A program made the translations under genes and the position numbers. 64,000 nt of DNA from Amphibalanus amphitrite (Eukaryota > Arthropoda > Thecostraca > Balanomorpha > Balanidae), in NCBI RefSeq assembly GCF_019059575.1, contig NW_024882025.1, forward strand, positions 372,001 to 436,000, read 5' to 3'. Positions 42,734 to 53,185 of this stretch are shown piece by piece (position 1 is the first letter of the stretch; each line of letters begins with the position of its first letter). The notes beneath the pieces are model-generated. The model was not told the origin of the DNA and did not search any database. It saw only the letters and a list, made by a program, of their open reading frames with translations.

Positions 42734-44590
42734 GACGGTGCTGCCACCTGTTGGCGACACAGATAAGCTGACGTTCATCCCGTAGACGCGAAAAGTGTTT
42801 GTGTTCTGCTGAGGCTGACGCCCTTGCTGGTCCGTAGAGGAACTTATCTTCTACTGCAGTACCTACGGTCGACCGTGAAAGCATTACGTGCGTTCTCTTA
42901 GCACGCTCGTTATATGCCATCTGTGGTTAGAAATCACGGTTTCAGTTGCGTTTAGTTTTTCACGTGACATGCGAAGCATGACACGAGACAACCTTGTGAT
43001 TTACGCTTTCGTTGTGGTTCTGAACCACGAGAGTGATTGACGTAGGCGGTTTTGAACCTAAACGTAATTGTTATTCATAAGTTTCTTCTTGTTTGAAATA
43101 ACCAATCAGCTGTACACGTTTGAGAGAGCGGAATTATTATTTTAAGGTAACACGATAACTCATAACTTTTATTCACATCTTGAATTACGTATCAAGATAT
43201 GTTTAATTTCGAATAAGACATCAACACTGACAATGTACTACCATTGCGTAACTCTGAATAGCACCAAAACGCTTAAGCGTATTGAGCTGCAATCCCTACC
43301 ATAGCATTTATTCGGCTTTATTATGAAAGCTCTCGTTTAGTCTGTAGTGTCCGCGTATGTCGCCGACCCAATATGGCAATTTTGTAACGCTCAGGGAAAA
43401 GTGTACCTTTCTGTATCTTTTATTGTTGAAGTTAATGGCTATTTTGCCGTTTTCCGCTTTTATCTAAGAGGACCTCAAGACAAACCAAGTTCACCATTGT
43501 TAAATGCATAGAAATGCTTATAACTAAGCAGCACTCCCGGTAAATAATTATGTATTTACTGCAATAGCTCTAATTCTGCTAATTCTAGTGGCAAGTCCTT
43601 CGAGAAGGAATATTCAATTCAACTCAAGTCCGTTTTGCAGCTGAGCTCCGGAGGTTAATTCATCGATATCATTTTATGATAAGAATAGCTAAGAATGTGT
43701 ATGTACCTGCACCACTTTATGGCTCTCAGGAAACTCTGGTTCTCGTCAGATAGGCTTGAATTTTGTTTGCAGTATTTTTTCTGCTTCATTATTATTCAAG
43801 GTGGGTCTTCAAATGATGTTTAAAGACAGGATTATCAGTAAAAATGGGCCGTGACGTTAAATCTAATATTATGTTGACAATAAGTACCCCAACTCAGGTT
43901 CTGAAATGGCTACCTCATTAAAATCCCAGGTCATCGTAGTTTGATCTCTGCATACGTGAGCCACGCTGCTGGACTCTGGGCGGTTTTATCGCGTCTCTTT
44001 CATCCGAGACGCATCTCCCCGTCGCTGTTTGCGGTACACGTAGATCCGACAGACGGGCGTCTGCATCCGCATGTGGCAATCATCCACTGACCCCAGGGCA
44101 ATCAGACAAACAGGGTAGTTAGTAGTTACAGACCAGGCACATGAGGGGCGGGGATGGGTGCGGCATGGGTCGAATCAGCACCCCGGGTCGGTGCTGCTGC
44201 CATCCCTGTGTTGTGCCCGTCTTGTGCCGCTGTTCAGTGTTATTGCTCGTTGTATTTAGACGTGATGAAGCGACAGGCAGAGATACCATATTGACTCTCA
44301 AACACAGCGGCTTAAATCTGACTCTGTGTTTTAGATGCGCCAGTGTTGGTCTCGTTGTACTTTGCTGTATTATAATTGAACGATGTGCTCTCGCTGAGGT
44401 GAACTGGCAGGACGCTGGATGGCGTGGGCTCGCGCCGGGCAGGTGTTGGCACTGACCGGTCGCGGCGCCCTGTGAGTGGCCTGGGGCTGTGTGTGAGACG
44501 GCCCGATACCGGCCAGCGGTGATAAAACAGTGTGTAACGCTGTCTAAGGGAGAGGCGACGCCTACCGGCCGGGCGATGCCGCGCGCCGCC
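42734..44590. other. 3' untranslated and intergenic DNA of rn
   Basis: The DNA is AT-richer than the coding exon. I do not see a canonical AATAAA within the first 1.5 kb, so the transcript end cannot be placed. No other gene is recognised. Confidence 0.4.
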
Positions 44591-44591
44591 C

Positions 44592-44765
44592 GGCCGGTCA
44601 AGGTCATGTGATCGGCGCTGTGATTGGTCAAGGGCAACAGACGGTACGCTGTGATTGGTCGAGGGCGCCAAGCGGTGTGTTGTGATTGAACGAGAGCGCT
44701 GGGGGTCAGGGACTGCGAGGGACGTAGCCCTTTGTATATAACTGGGCGGACCTATGATCAGTGGT
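44592..44765 (+). promoter_or_regulatory. TATA promoter with a ladder of inverted CCAAT boxes
   Basis: GTGATTGG-type inverted CCAAT boxes lie at 44622 and 44652, with weaker forms at 44591 (GTGATCGG) and 44683 (GTGATTGA), spaced about 31 bp apart. TATATAA follows at 44735 and TCAGT, an arthropod initiator, at 44759. This is a complete core-promoter layout on the + strand. Regularly spaced NF-Y sites at about three helical turns are known from strongly cell-cycle-controlled promoters. Confidence 0.6.
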
Positions 44766-44806
44766 AGGTTCGTACGGCCGCAGAAGTCGGTCACTTCAGG
44801 GATTCG

Positions 44807-45121
44807 ATGAGTGTTGATCGCTGGGAAAGCCCAGTCCCGGGGAGCCGGCCCCTGTTTCTGTTCGTTTTTTGGATTGCTGTATGTGTCACCAGGATCTTGT
44901 TGAGGACGTTCTTAGACGATAGTGCTGTCAGGAGGGGCGGAGTATTGGTCAGGCTCTCGGCGTTCGCTTCTCGCATGGTGTGTGCAGTACTTAGGCTGAG
45001 GCAGTGCCGGACGGCCGCCAGCCTGGCATGTTCTTGTACAGTTTTAATATCAGTATATCGTCGGAATAAAGTGGTGTACCGTAGTGTGTTCTTTATGCAG
45101 AGTTTTTTTTCTAAACTCTGA
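44807..45121 (+). CDS. Orphan small ORF below the CCAAT/TATA promoter
   Basis: The first ATG about 45 bases below the proposed start opens 104 codons. It has a hydrophobic stretch near the N-terminus (LFLFVFWIAVCVTRILL) and a basic, Cys-containing remainder. I recognise no family. AATAAA at 45064 lies inside the frame, so a transcript ending there would not encode it; another AATAAA lies at 45474. The transcript may instead be non-coding. Confidence 0.25.
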   Translation: MSVDRWESPVPGSRPLFLFVFWIAVCVTRILLRTFLDDSAVRRGGVLVRLSAFASRMVCAVLRLRQCRTAASLACSCTVLISVYRRNKVVYRSVFFMQSFFSKL

Positions 45122-46032
45122 GTCGCAACTTCCAAAACAGTTGAGAATGGAGCAGCTAGCGAAGAGTGAAACGGTACGATGCGGTCTAAAACAAATATCA
45201 CATAACAGACACAAGCCAGAGAAAAGTTTTACGAATGAACATAATGAGCACGACAAAAACTGCTTACAATTTGCACAGAATGCGGCTATAGTCAAGCAAA
45301 CACTCTTTTGTTTACACTTTGGTTTCTTAGACTAATTGGTATTCTGGTCATGGAAATTCACGTTTTCTTCGCCAGTATTTGTTTGCTATTTTTTTTATTC
45401 GAATATACAACAAGACATGACAAGCAGTTGCGACGAAACGTATTTGGACATTGGTTGGTTAAGCATTCAACAAATAAAACATGCAGCCGTCTAAACTGGA
45501 GCAAAAGATGTGTTCCCTCACATGTCAAAGAATGTGGCAAAAGTCGATATAATATGTCCTTTTATTGGGCTTGTTGGCCAGCATAGGTATGTCTGCGAAG
45601 TCGCCATAAGCGTCAAGGGAAATCGTTAAAAGCTCATCGGCCCAAAAAATGCAGCTTTGACCACCATTTTACTAGCTGATTGTATGCGGTCAGCATTTTT
45701 TTTTTTTTGTCGGTTGCCTTATAATGAAAGACCGGGTACGGTAGGTTACTGTAAAGATGTCAGATTGTGGGGTGGGACCTAGAAAAAAGTCAGTGGAGAA
45801 AGTCCGATAAAAACTCCTCCGGGTTGCCCTTTTCCCATTTCCTTCCATGAAATGGGTCACACACGGAACAGAATAGTCCAGCGTGCGAGACCATGTATTT
45901 TGAGGAACTTTGCCTGCCATTTGCCGAGACAGAACGTAATAATTCAATATGGGGCTGCTTACGCAATGGTAGGTACTTAATAAAACCCTGGTATCATGCT
46001 TTCATTTTTGGCATTATATGAAAGTGCCGTGA
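45122..46032. other. Intergenic: nothing recognised
   Basis: AT-rich unassigned DNA with an AATAAA at 45474. No gene or repeat is recognised. Confidence 0.4.
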
Positions 46033-47058
46033 TAGGGGAGAGCGGGGCCACTTGAACCACTTTTTATATATTGACATGCACAGCGAGATCTAGTTGTCAT
46101 ATCGAAAAATGCACAATACCATGAAAAAATATGCTCTTTTGGCTTTATTTTAAGACATGTAAAATTATGTTTCAAACATATTTTGCTGCCAAACGCATGC
46201 TTATAAAACAGCTCTACGCCCGTTTCAAATGACCCCGATGCGAGGGTCAATTGAACCAGCCCATGGGGTCAATTGCACCTATCCTTAACAATGGGATGTT
46301 TTCCTCTTTAAGGCCACTTTCTTAAGGAGATATTTTGTCCGGTTTACTTTTCCAAATGCTACATTCAATAGGTCGTAGGAAAGCTAAAAGTGCAAAGTTC
46401 CTCATAATAGGTGATATAAAGTACATAGACTATGGTAAAATGGGCGGATGAGGAAAATGAGAAATATCTCAGGCTATAGTGTGCTTTCAAGCAAAAGGCT
46501 GGAGAAAAGGGGTCAAAAATTGAGCTCTATTAAACTACAATTTCAGTTTAAAAGCTCATTTCAAAGGTGGACTAATTCCTTTAATGTTTACAGCCCCTGA
46601 ACAATAACCATTGCAAAGGTCACCGGGGTCCATTGAAACGGCCTGTGACCCTGTTTCAACTGACCCTCAGAGAAGCGTTTCAATTGACCCCATCCGCTCC
46701 CGCCATCTCGCACGCGCCGTAAAGCACATGTCAAATGAGCTGGAGGGACGGCATCATGCTGAATGAAGGGCCAAATAAGGTGTTATTCCGGAGCCAGGAG
46801 TTCTTCTTTCAGCAAACAAAGGTATATGAGATATCACAAAATATTCATAAAAACGATTTCTCCCAAACGCCCCTCAAAAACACAAAAACAGGTTGTCAAG
46901 TCAAAATTACCGTCCGTTTGCCGCCCAAACGCCGTTGACAAAGGAAGTGGTCGAGCGCGGATGTGCAGTGGTGTCGGCAACGCCATATGTTGCATGCTGT
47001 TGAAAATAAACCCATGTTTCATCTGACCCCGTGTTTCAACTGGCCCCGCTCTCCCCTA
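46033..47058. mobile_element. Inverted-repeat element with TAGGGGAGAGCGGGGCCA ends
   Basis: The element is 1.03 kb with ends TAGGGGAGAGCGGGGCCA and its inverse TGGCCCCGCTCTCCCCTA, compatible with a TA target. Inside, GGGTCAATTGAACC-type units recur (46230-46290, 46625-46690). No transposase is recognised, so it is non-autonomous. Confidence 0.7.
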
Positions 47059-48271
47059 CGTTTTTAGCGTAATCTGTAAGTAAAGGTACAGCTATGTAGT
47101 ATATTGCATTCGATCAACTTTTCAACTTTCTTCAACAACTTTCAACAATATCAACATCAGCAACACCAACATCAACTTTTGTTCATTAGCTGATAATTGA
47201 TATAAAATAATGCTTGAAGCCTGAAGCTTCGCAATGCCTTACATAACTCCGACCACGTTTGTTTTGCTTTGAAACGGAAACACGGTAATTGAACTCACAG
47301 GCAACTGTCACTAGAACAGAATATTTAATTCATGGGTACTCATTGTTTTGACCCCGATAAAATTTGAAGACAATGCCTTGCCATTTTTAAGTGGTGATTT
47401 CGGATGCAAAGCAGATCAGATGCATGGGACGCATGATTTGCGTGTGTGTTCCTTACTACATTCCCGTTTCTAAATTCACTCGATCGGCGAAAGCGACAAG
47501 ACTCGCGGCTTCTTCCGAATGTGCCTGACCGCCGCCTGACGACATCGGCCGCTGAGCTTTTTTTGCTGCCGTTTTTTGTCTCCTGGCCACCGGCACGTTT
47601 TTTTGCGGTGCGGTCGAGGCTGACGCCGGCCGAGGAAGTCGGTCAGTGTGGTGCCACGAAGGCGGCATCCGGAGGTCGTGTCATACGGGGTAAGATGAGG
47701 ACGTCTCTGTCTATGCAGACATCAGGCGCCTGATTCTGTCCTGCCTGTGACCTGTACGCGCCAGGTCAGGTCGGGTCAGACGCTGGCTCTGCCCTGACCT
47801 CCGGTATGGAGTGACAGCAGAGTAGTCCGTGTACGAATGACTGGCGTCCTCGACAGGCCTTGGCTGGCGGCCGGCAGTTGCGTTTTTTATGACAGTGGTG
47901 GGTCGATGGACGGTCCTAGCAACAGCCAAAAATACCAGGTCCACCAGGGCTCATGAAGCCTCTCTCATGGGTTGTTTATCATGCATCCTAAGCGTAGTAA
48001 AGCATCAATGCCAATTGGGTAATAAGTGGTGCATGTATTGTCAAATCACAATAGACCACCATGATCTTGAGAAACAGGTCAAAAGTCGATTTAGACAAGA
48101 GTCTTTCCGATACGCCTTGCCAACTGTTAGGTGTCATCGCGCACATTGCACTGCCGTGACGTAAACTCGAGGTCCGAACGCTGGAATTCCAGGGTGGGAA
48201 AACCGACTACCGGCACATCATAATATTTGTACATACCACCCGTCATCTGGGACATTTCATCCTGCGACACT
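47059..48271. other. Intergenic DNA upstream of the lectin
   Basis: From 47500 to 47900 is a GC-rich patch with T-runs (47556-47605), similar in texture to the other CpG islands. No exon is recognised. Confidence 0.4.
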
Positions 48272-48279
48272 TATATAAG
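48272..48279 (+). promoter_or_regulatory. TATA box of the lectin gene
   Basis: TATATAAG lies about 200 bases before the lectin ATG at 48470. It implies a start near 48300 and a leader of about 170 nt. Confidence 0.6.
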
Positions 48280-48469
48280 CTCAGCACCAGCCTCTGTATC
48301 TGAACAGCGCATTGCTTGGGAGTTCTGTCAGCCAGTGCATAACGCTGGCACCCGTGCAGGTCTCATCAGCCTTCCCGTTCTAACGCTCATAACTGGCCCC
48401 GTGTCACTGCCATCTAGTTCCGTGTGGCTACCTTCTACCAGTCCCCTGTACAGTATCACCGTCCTTACG

Positions 48470-48622
48470 ATGGCGTCATCTACTTGGTGCTGGTCGCTGG
48501 CCGTCCTGCTCTTCTACCTACATTCCGCCAGCAGCACGTCGGTGCCGGTGACGAACCTCTGGGATGAGCTGCAGAGTACCGTCGCTGAGGTGGTGCAGGC
48601 TCACTGCCCCAGCAAGCAGCAG
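48470..48622 (+). CDS. Lectin exon 1: signal peptide
   Basis: The 51 codons begin MASSTWCWSLAVLLFYLHSA, a clear signal peptide. The exon ends CAG|GTCAGA in phase 0. This ATG was chosen because the TATA box at 48272 and the signal peptide fit it; upstream in-frame codons lack an ATG. Confidence 0.8.
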
Positions 48623-51600
48623 GTCAGATAGTTTACTTTTTACTTATATGGCCATTTGTTTTCAGTCTTGTTTATGATTTGACGAATATGTGTGGCTCCA
48701 CCGCCGTCTTGCTTCTACAGCAGCATAACCATTTTAAGTATAAAATCATTTTCACATAAACGGCCCGTAATCATAGCCGTATTATAGTTATAATTTATTC
48801 ATTTTTATGCTAACCACTAAGGAATAAACTTCTCGACGCCATGTTGTCGACTTAACCTTCCAGGCGGTGGGGGGGGGCAATTTTTTGCCCCCCCTTTAGT
48901 TTTTTCGATATATCTCGAGAACCGCTGCGCCGATCGTCACCAAACTTTCAGTACCCTCCCGGGAGCAGCTAGCGCACATGGTGACCAAAAATTTTTCCAA
49001 TGGCTATGATAGGTTGGCCGCTAATGACGTCAGAGTGACGTCATTTTTGCCATTTTCGACCCAAAAAAAGGTTTCGCGGGAAGAGTTGTCAGGCCTACAG
49101 CTTTAGAGATACATAAAAATGTTTCAGACATAAAAGGTGTGGAATCAAAAGGGCTACAAAACTACTATTTCGGTTTTTCGATTTTTTTTGGATTTTGACC
49201 CCCAAAAATCAAAAAATAGATTTTTCGAATATAATAGCCGAAAAATCCAAAACGTTTTTTGAATTTCGAAAAAAACGGAATATATGTGATAGTCCCTACC
49301 GCCTTCTATCTACATACCAAATTTGAGATCGATACCTCTTTTTTTGGCCAAGTTATAGCGAAAAAACTGTTCAAAATTGATGACGTCAAATTTTCAAACT
49401 CAATTTTTAGCAATTCTAGACCTCGTAGCGCCAAACAAAGACCACCATTAGACTCCCCGTGACGAGCTGCATCGATTCGATACCCATTTTATGCAAAAAT
49501 ATCAACTTTGAAATTTGACCTTTTTTGACCTGACCTTGACCTGACCTCCACCAGAAAGTGACCTTAACCGTACCTGATGGTCTTATAACCAACACCATTG
49601 AGTTGGAAATGAAAAACTGGCCATAAAACATGCATCGCATAACCTTAGTAAAGTTGGGCTCATGTGGTGACCCGGGGTGACCTTTGGTGACCTGACCTGT
49701 GACCTGACCTGGTATGACCGGTGACCTCTAATAGCAACATATGTACTAGACAACTGACGCCTCATCGCTGATTTTCGACAAAATGCGTTTTACTCGGTGT
49801 TATAGCGCTTTCCCTAGAAGCCCCGTGAACGGTGAAACATTTTGTCTTTGACCTGACCTGTGACGTCATCGGTGACCCCGAGGTCAATGAAATTTGGTTT
49901 CCTTCGACAAATTTGACAGGGCTATCGAACGCCGTTTGAATTTTCCGGATCCGTCCAGTAGTTTCGGAGATACGGGGGGGGGCAAAAAAATGCCCCCCCC
50001 CCCCCACCGCGCGGAAGGTGGCTGGTAGGCCCACCGCCTGCCGGGTTAAAATACATTTTTTACAGGCAAAATGGCGAAAAAACTAGGGATAGAAAATAGT
50101 TATTCTATTTCAGGAAGCCAATCAGGAGAAGCGCATCATCGAGGGCACGACGAAGGCGCTGAAAAGATTGTTCGCCGAAACGTTCTCCGAGTCTGGCGGC
50201 AGACCTAACCTGGTGAGTGGTGAGTGAGTGTTGCACAAGAGCTTAGTGATGAGATTGTAATACATTTAGTGTGTGCAGGGGTCTGGGAGATACCATGGAG
50301 CCGACAGATGCTGTTCGATTTCAAAATTCCTATCGGTGATTGAAAGGGGCAAGAAGCCTAGTTAATTTTGGTTGAAGGTGAGTAATGAGCAATGAGCATA
50401 TGGCCAGACTGTCCCATCTCTTTAACGTAGCCTTGTGTCAGGAACTATTCGAATACATTTTATCCCGTACAGCATAATATTCCACATTTCAATGTCCAAA
50501 CTCCAGTGAACGCCCAAACCGATCTGATGTCCAGTTCCCGTCTGCGCTCCGGCAGGACCCGCTCTGGCGCTGCAGTTGCCCCTCTGGCTATATCCCGTGC
50601 GGCGGCCGCTGCTACGCCCGTCTCCACCGTCCCGTCGAGTACGCCCAGGCGGAGCGCGAGTGCTCCCTGCTGGGCGCCCACCTGGCCGTGCCGCGCTCCC
50701 GTCAGCAGAGTCTTTGCGTGGCCGGCCTGGCAGGCCACGAGGACGTCTGGCTGGGCATCACCGACCGCGACGAGGAGGGTTTCTTCCAGGGCGCCGACGC
50801 ACTATGGTTGGAAACGGCCTCACGGATGGCCGGGGGTCAACGCGAAAAAATGTTTTGCCCATAACTTGTTAATGCGTAGACCGACTGCGATGAAACTTTG
50901 CATAGGTATACCAGTGTCTTTCGTGCATCATACAATAACTCAGAAATGACGAGGTCACGTCACGTCACGCATGTGTGACGTCATCCTTGCAAGTATGTTA
51001 TAAGTCGCCTATGTCTTTCGTTATGTTATCGATATCGCGAGGCATTTTGAACATGTTTTGAATACTGCTATTACTGAATGGATATTGTTGTTATGCTTTA
51101 GGGCGAGAAATATCAACGTAGTGACGCACAGTGTCTTACTATTGGTCATAAAGGGTCAAAAATTTGGAGAAAAAGTATTTATGATTTTTTTTAGATTGGG
51201 CAAAAAAGTAAGAAACAAAATGACGATCAAATGACAAAACATGCGTCAGATTAACCCGGCAGTTGCTGGGTATTTCCCCATCCGCCGTTTGCCGGGGGGG
51301 GGGGCGTTCAACGCCCCCAGCCGATAACTCGCGAACAAATAGGCGCAGCGAAACGCACGAGGCGCGGCAAACGAAAGAAGAACGCGACGAGACGATTCAC
51401 ATGAATACTTTAAAGCTGAATTTCGAGGTCACAGGTCGGGTCAAAGTCAGGTCAAACACTTGAAATCGGGCTTTCAGTAGCATAGACTTTAGAACCTCGC
51501 AATCGGTGCCTCGCGTTTCGCGTTTCGATTATATCGTCATCAGTTGGTCCTAAATAAATTCAGTCATCAGTTGGTCCTAAACAATCTGTCACAACTGTCA

Positions 51601-53185
51601 CAACTGTCACAACCCTTCATATAAGTGCTAAAAGAGTGTCAGATCAATGTAGGGGTCAGTCAAACATAGGCCACTGGCCAGGGTCAAAGTCAGGTCAATC
51701 AGGTAAGCACATAACCCCGAAAATTAAAACTGGTACCTATTCGCAGCCCATGCATGACACATTTTTTATGCGTACTTTTGGGCGTAGAACACGATGGTGA
51801 CATTCATTTTATCATACGAGTACCTGGCTGGTTGAAAAAAGATCAATTTCAGAAATGCATGCGTCATGGTCGTGAAGTAGTCACGAGAAATTGCCAACAT
51901 TCAGTTCAAGATTTTGGAAAATGTAGAACGATGATCAAAAACCATAGATAGCCATTTGATTTGCCATGGTATTGGCAGTGTAATGGCGTTTACAGCATGT
52001 CTGTATGTCTGCTCTGTCGGTGGATATCCATATCCATACTCCAGGATATCCATACACGTTTGCACGATATCCATACTCCAGGTGCAGGGGCGAGCAGTTA
52101 CTTCTTACGAGAGGTGCGGAGTCGGAGTCAGAGTCGGAGTCGGAGTCAGAGTCGCCCAGAGTCGTGGCAACGAGCCAGGAATCGGAGTCGGAGTCGGGGT
52201 CGGTCAGGAGCCCGCAGTGGAAGTCGGAGTCGGTCCGAATCGGAACAGCTCCATCACGACTCCGAAACACTGGCAGGGGTCCGGAGTCGGAGACAGAGTC
52301 GGCCGGAGTCATGGCAACGAGTCAGGAGTCGGAGTCGTAGTCGGAGTCGGATTTGGCGCCACCACGACTCCGCAACCCAGCTTCTTACCATCATTTATAA
52401 GGATAAGCGATTGCAAGACTGACGAGCCGACCTGGTGCTAACGAAGCGACGGGTAGGTACGCCTCGGGAGATGAAGCTTCACGGACGATTTTGCGCACAA
52501 GTGCGCAGTCTGCTTTTACGTTCCCCTTACGCAGAATTGAACAGAGATTTATTCTGCCAAAAAGCTCAATGGAGGTCGATGGAGAACTTTTTGTATGTCC
52601 AATGAAACATAAACGTAATTTTGCAAATATTGCTGTGGTGACACTGCAAACAGAATGCAATGCCGTTCCTGATTTTGAACACGCATGGGAAAAAGAGTCA
52701 CTCCACTCGATAGCCAACATAACAAGGATTATTTTGATATATAATAATCCAGTTTTACAACGTCATGGAGGTACTCCGCATGCTATCAACAGCGCGGTTG
52801 TTTAAACCTTTGACGGCGCACCAAAAAAGTCACTATCAGAAACTCCCGATTCCACGTACAATAATGGAGACTAAATGCGCAACTAAATAATTTTTGCTGC
52901 CCAATTCAAAACATTTCATCAATTTCCAACAGAATGGCACCCCAAATATACATATATTCCGAAATTGCCCACGGCCATCCGTGAGGCCGTTTCCAACCAT
53001 AGTGCGACGGCCGGCCGGTCACGGACAACGAGGGGCAGGTGTGGTCACCGACTCAGCCGGACAACGCCGGCGGTGTGGAACACTGCGTCTCGAGCTGGAA
53101 GGTGAAGGATGGTGTGCGCTTCGGCGAGTGGAACGACTACCCGTGCACCGGTATTCGGCTGTACCCCATGTGTCAGCTGCCCTGA
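48470..53185 (+). CDS. Secreted C-type lectin, last exon interrupted by a transposon
   Basis: The exons are 48470-48622, 50114-50212 and 50535-53185, the last split by an insertion at 50800-53004 with duplicated CGACG. Without the insertion and one duplicate, the frame is continuous and gives 230 residues. Residues 1-22 form a signal peptide; 23-95 look helical and may oligomerise the protein; a C-type lectin domain follows from Cys97. WLGITD (about 156-161), QPD (188-190) and WND (213-215) are visible. QPD is the galactose-type specificity motif, and WND with it forms the main calcium and sugar site. The product would be an extracellular sugar-binding, probably immune or adhesion, protein. 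In this copy the insertion should abolish the second half of the domain unless the transposon is spliced out or removed in other alleles. Confidence 0.8.
48852..50049. mobile_element. TTAA-flanked hairpin-ended element, copy B, in lectin intron 1
   Basis: The element is 1.2 kb with ends TTAACCTTCCAGGCGGTGGG and, inverted, TTAACCCGGCAGGCGGTGGG. Hairpins lie at 48868-48895 and 49975-50005. TGACGTCA occurs at about 49024, 49036, 49380 and 49860, and AGGTCA/TGACCT arrays at 49520-49565 and 49670-49715. It is homologous to copy A2 (4406-5628) in inverted orientation, and it sits cleanly within the intron. Confidence 0.85.
50114..50212 (+). CDS. Lectin exon 2: helical segment
   Basis: The 33 codons (ATTTCAG|GAA to CTG|GTGAGT) are phase 0 at both ends. 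The charged sequence EANQEKRIIEGTTKALKRLF suggests a helix linking the signal peptide to the lectin domain. Confidence 0.75.
50535..50799 (+). CDS. Lectin exon 3, 5' part: first half of the C-type lectin domain
   Basis: After GTCCAG the frame reads through Cys-rich CSCPSGYIPCGGRCY and ends with WLGITDRDEEGFFQG before the insertion at 50800. The acceptor is moderate. The frame enters in phase 0 and is broken by the transposon one base into the codon after Asp. Confidence 0.8.
51251..52020. mobile_element. Truncated hairpin-ended TTAA element, copy D
   Basis: The left end TTAACCCGGCAGTTGCTGGG matches the right end of copy C (22757-23680), and about 700 bp are homologous in inverted orientation. 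The hairpin is at 51293-51319. The far end is missing; the homology stops near a TATCCATA repeat and the GGAGTC microsatellite. A small direct duplication (ATCAGTTGGTCCTAAA) lies at 51537-51580. Confidence 0.7.
52021..52370 (+). repeat. GGAGTC hexanucleotide microsatellite
   Basis: GGAGTC units, with CAGAGTC variants, recur across about 52110-52370, following a short TATCCATA repeat at 52021-52085. The array yields open frames in all + frames, which are not genes. Confidence 0.8.
53010..53185 (+). CDS. Lectin exon 3, 3' part: second half of the lectin domain
   Basis: After the second CGACG the frame continues with VTDNEGQVWSPTQPDNAGG, then FGEWNDYPC and the terminal Cys and stop (TGA at 53183). 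QPD and WND are the calcium-site motifs. The conserved WND and Cys residues show that the coding sequence has not decayed, so the insertion is recent or is not disabling. Confidence 0.85.

Larger units (their letters stand above)
50800..53004. mobile_element. CACTA-ended transposon inserted in the lectin exon
   Basis: The element is 2.2 kb. It begins CACTATGGTTGGAAACGGCC and ends with the inverse; the inverted repeat extends about 33 bp. CGACG flanks both sides (50795-50799 and 53005-53009). CACTA termini are the hallmark of the CMC/EnSpm superfamily, whose duplications are typically 2-3 bp, so only ACG may be the true target. No transposase is recognised. It carries a truncated hairpin-ended element (from 51251) and a GGAGTC microsatellite (52110-52370). 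Confidence 0.85.

Noticed and set aside
52005..52441. Three overlapping open frames of 111-161 codons (SESESE/RSRSRS)
   Set aside because: Translation of the GGAGTC microsatellite in three frames.
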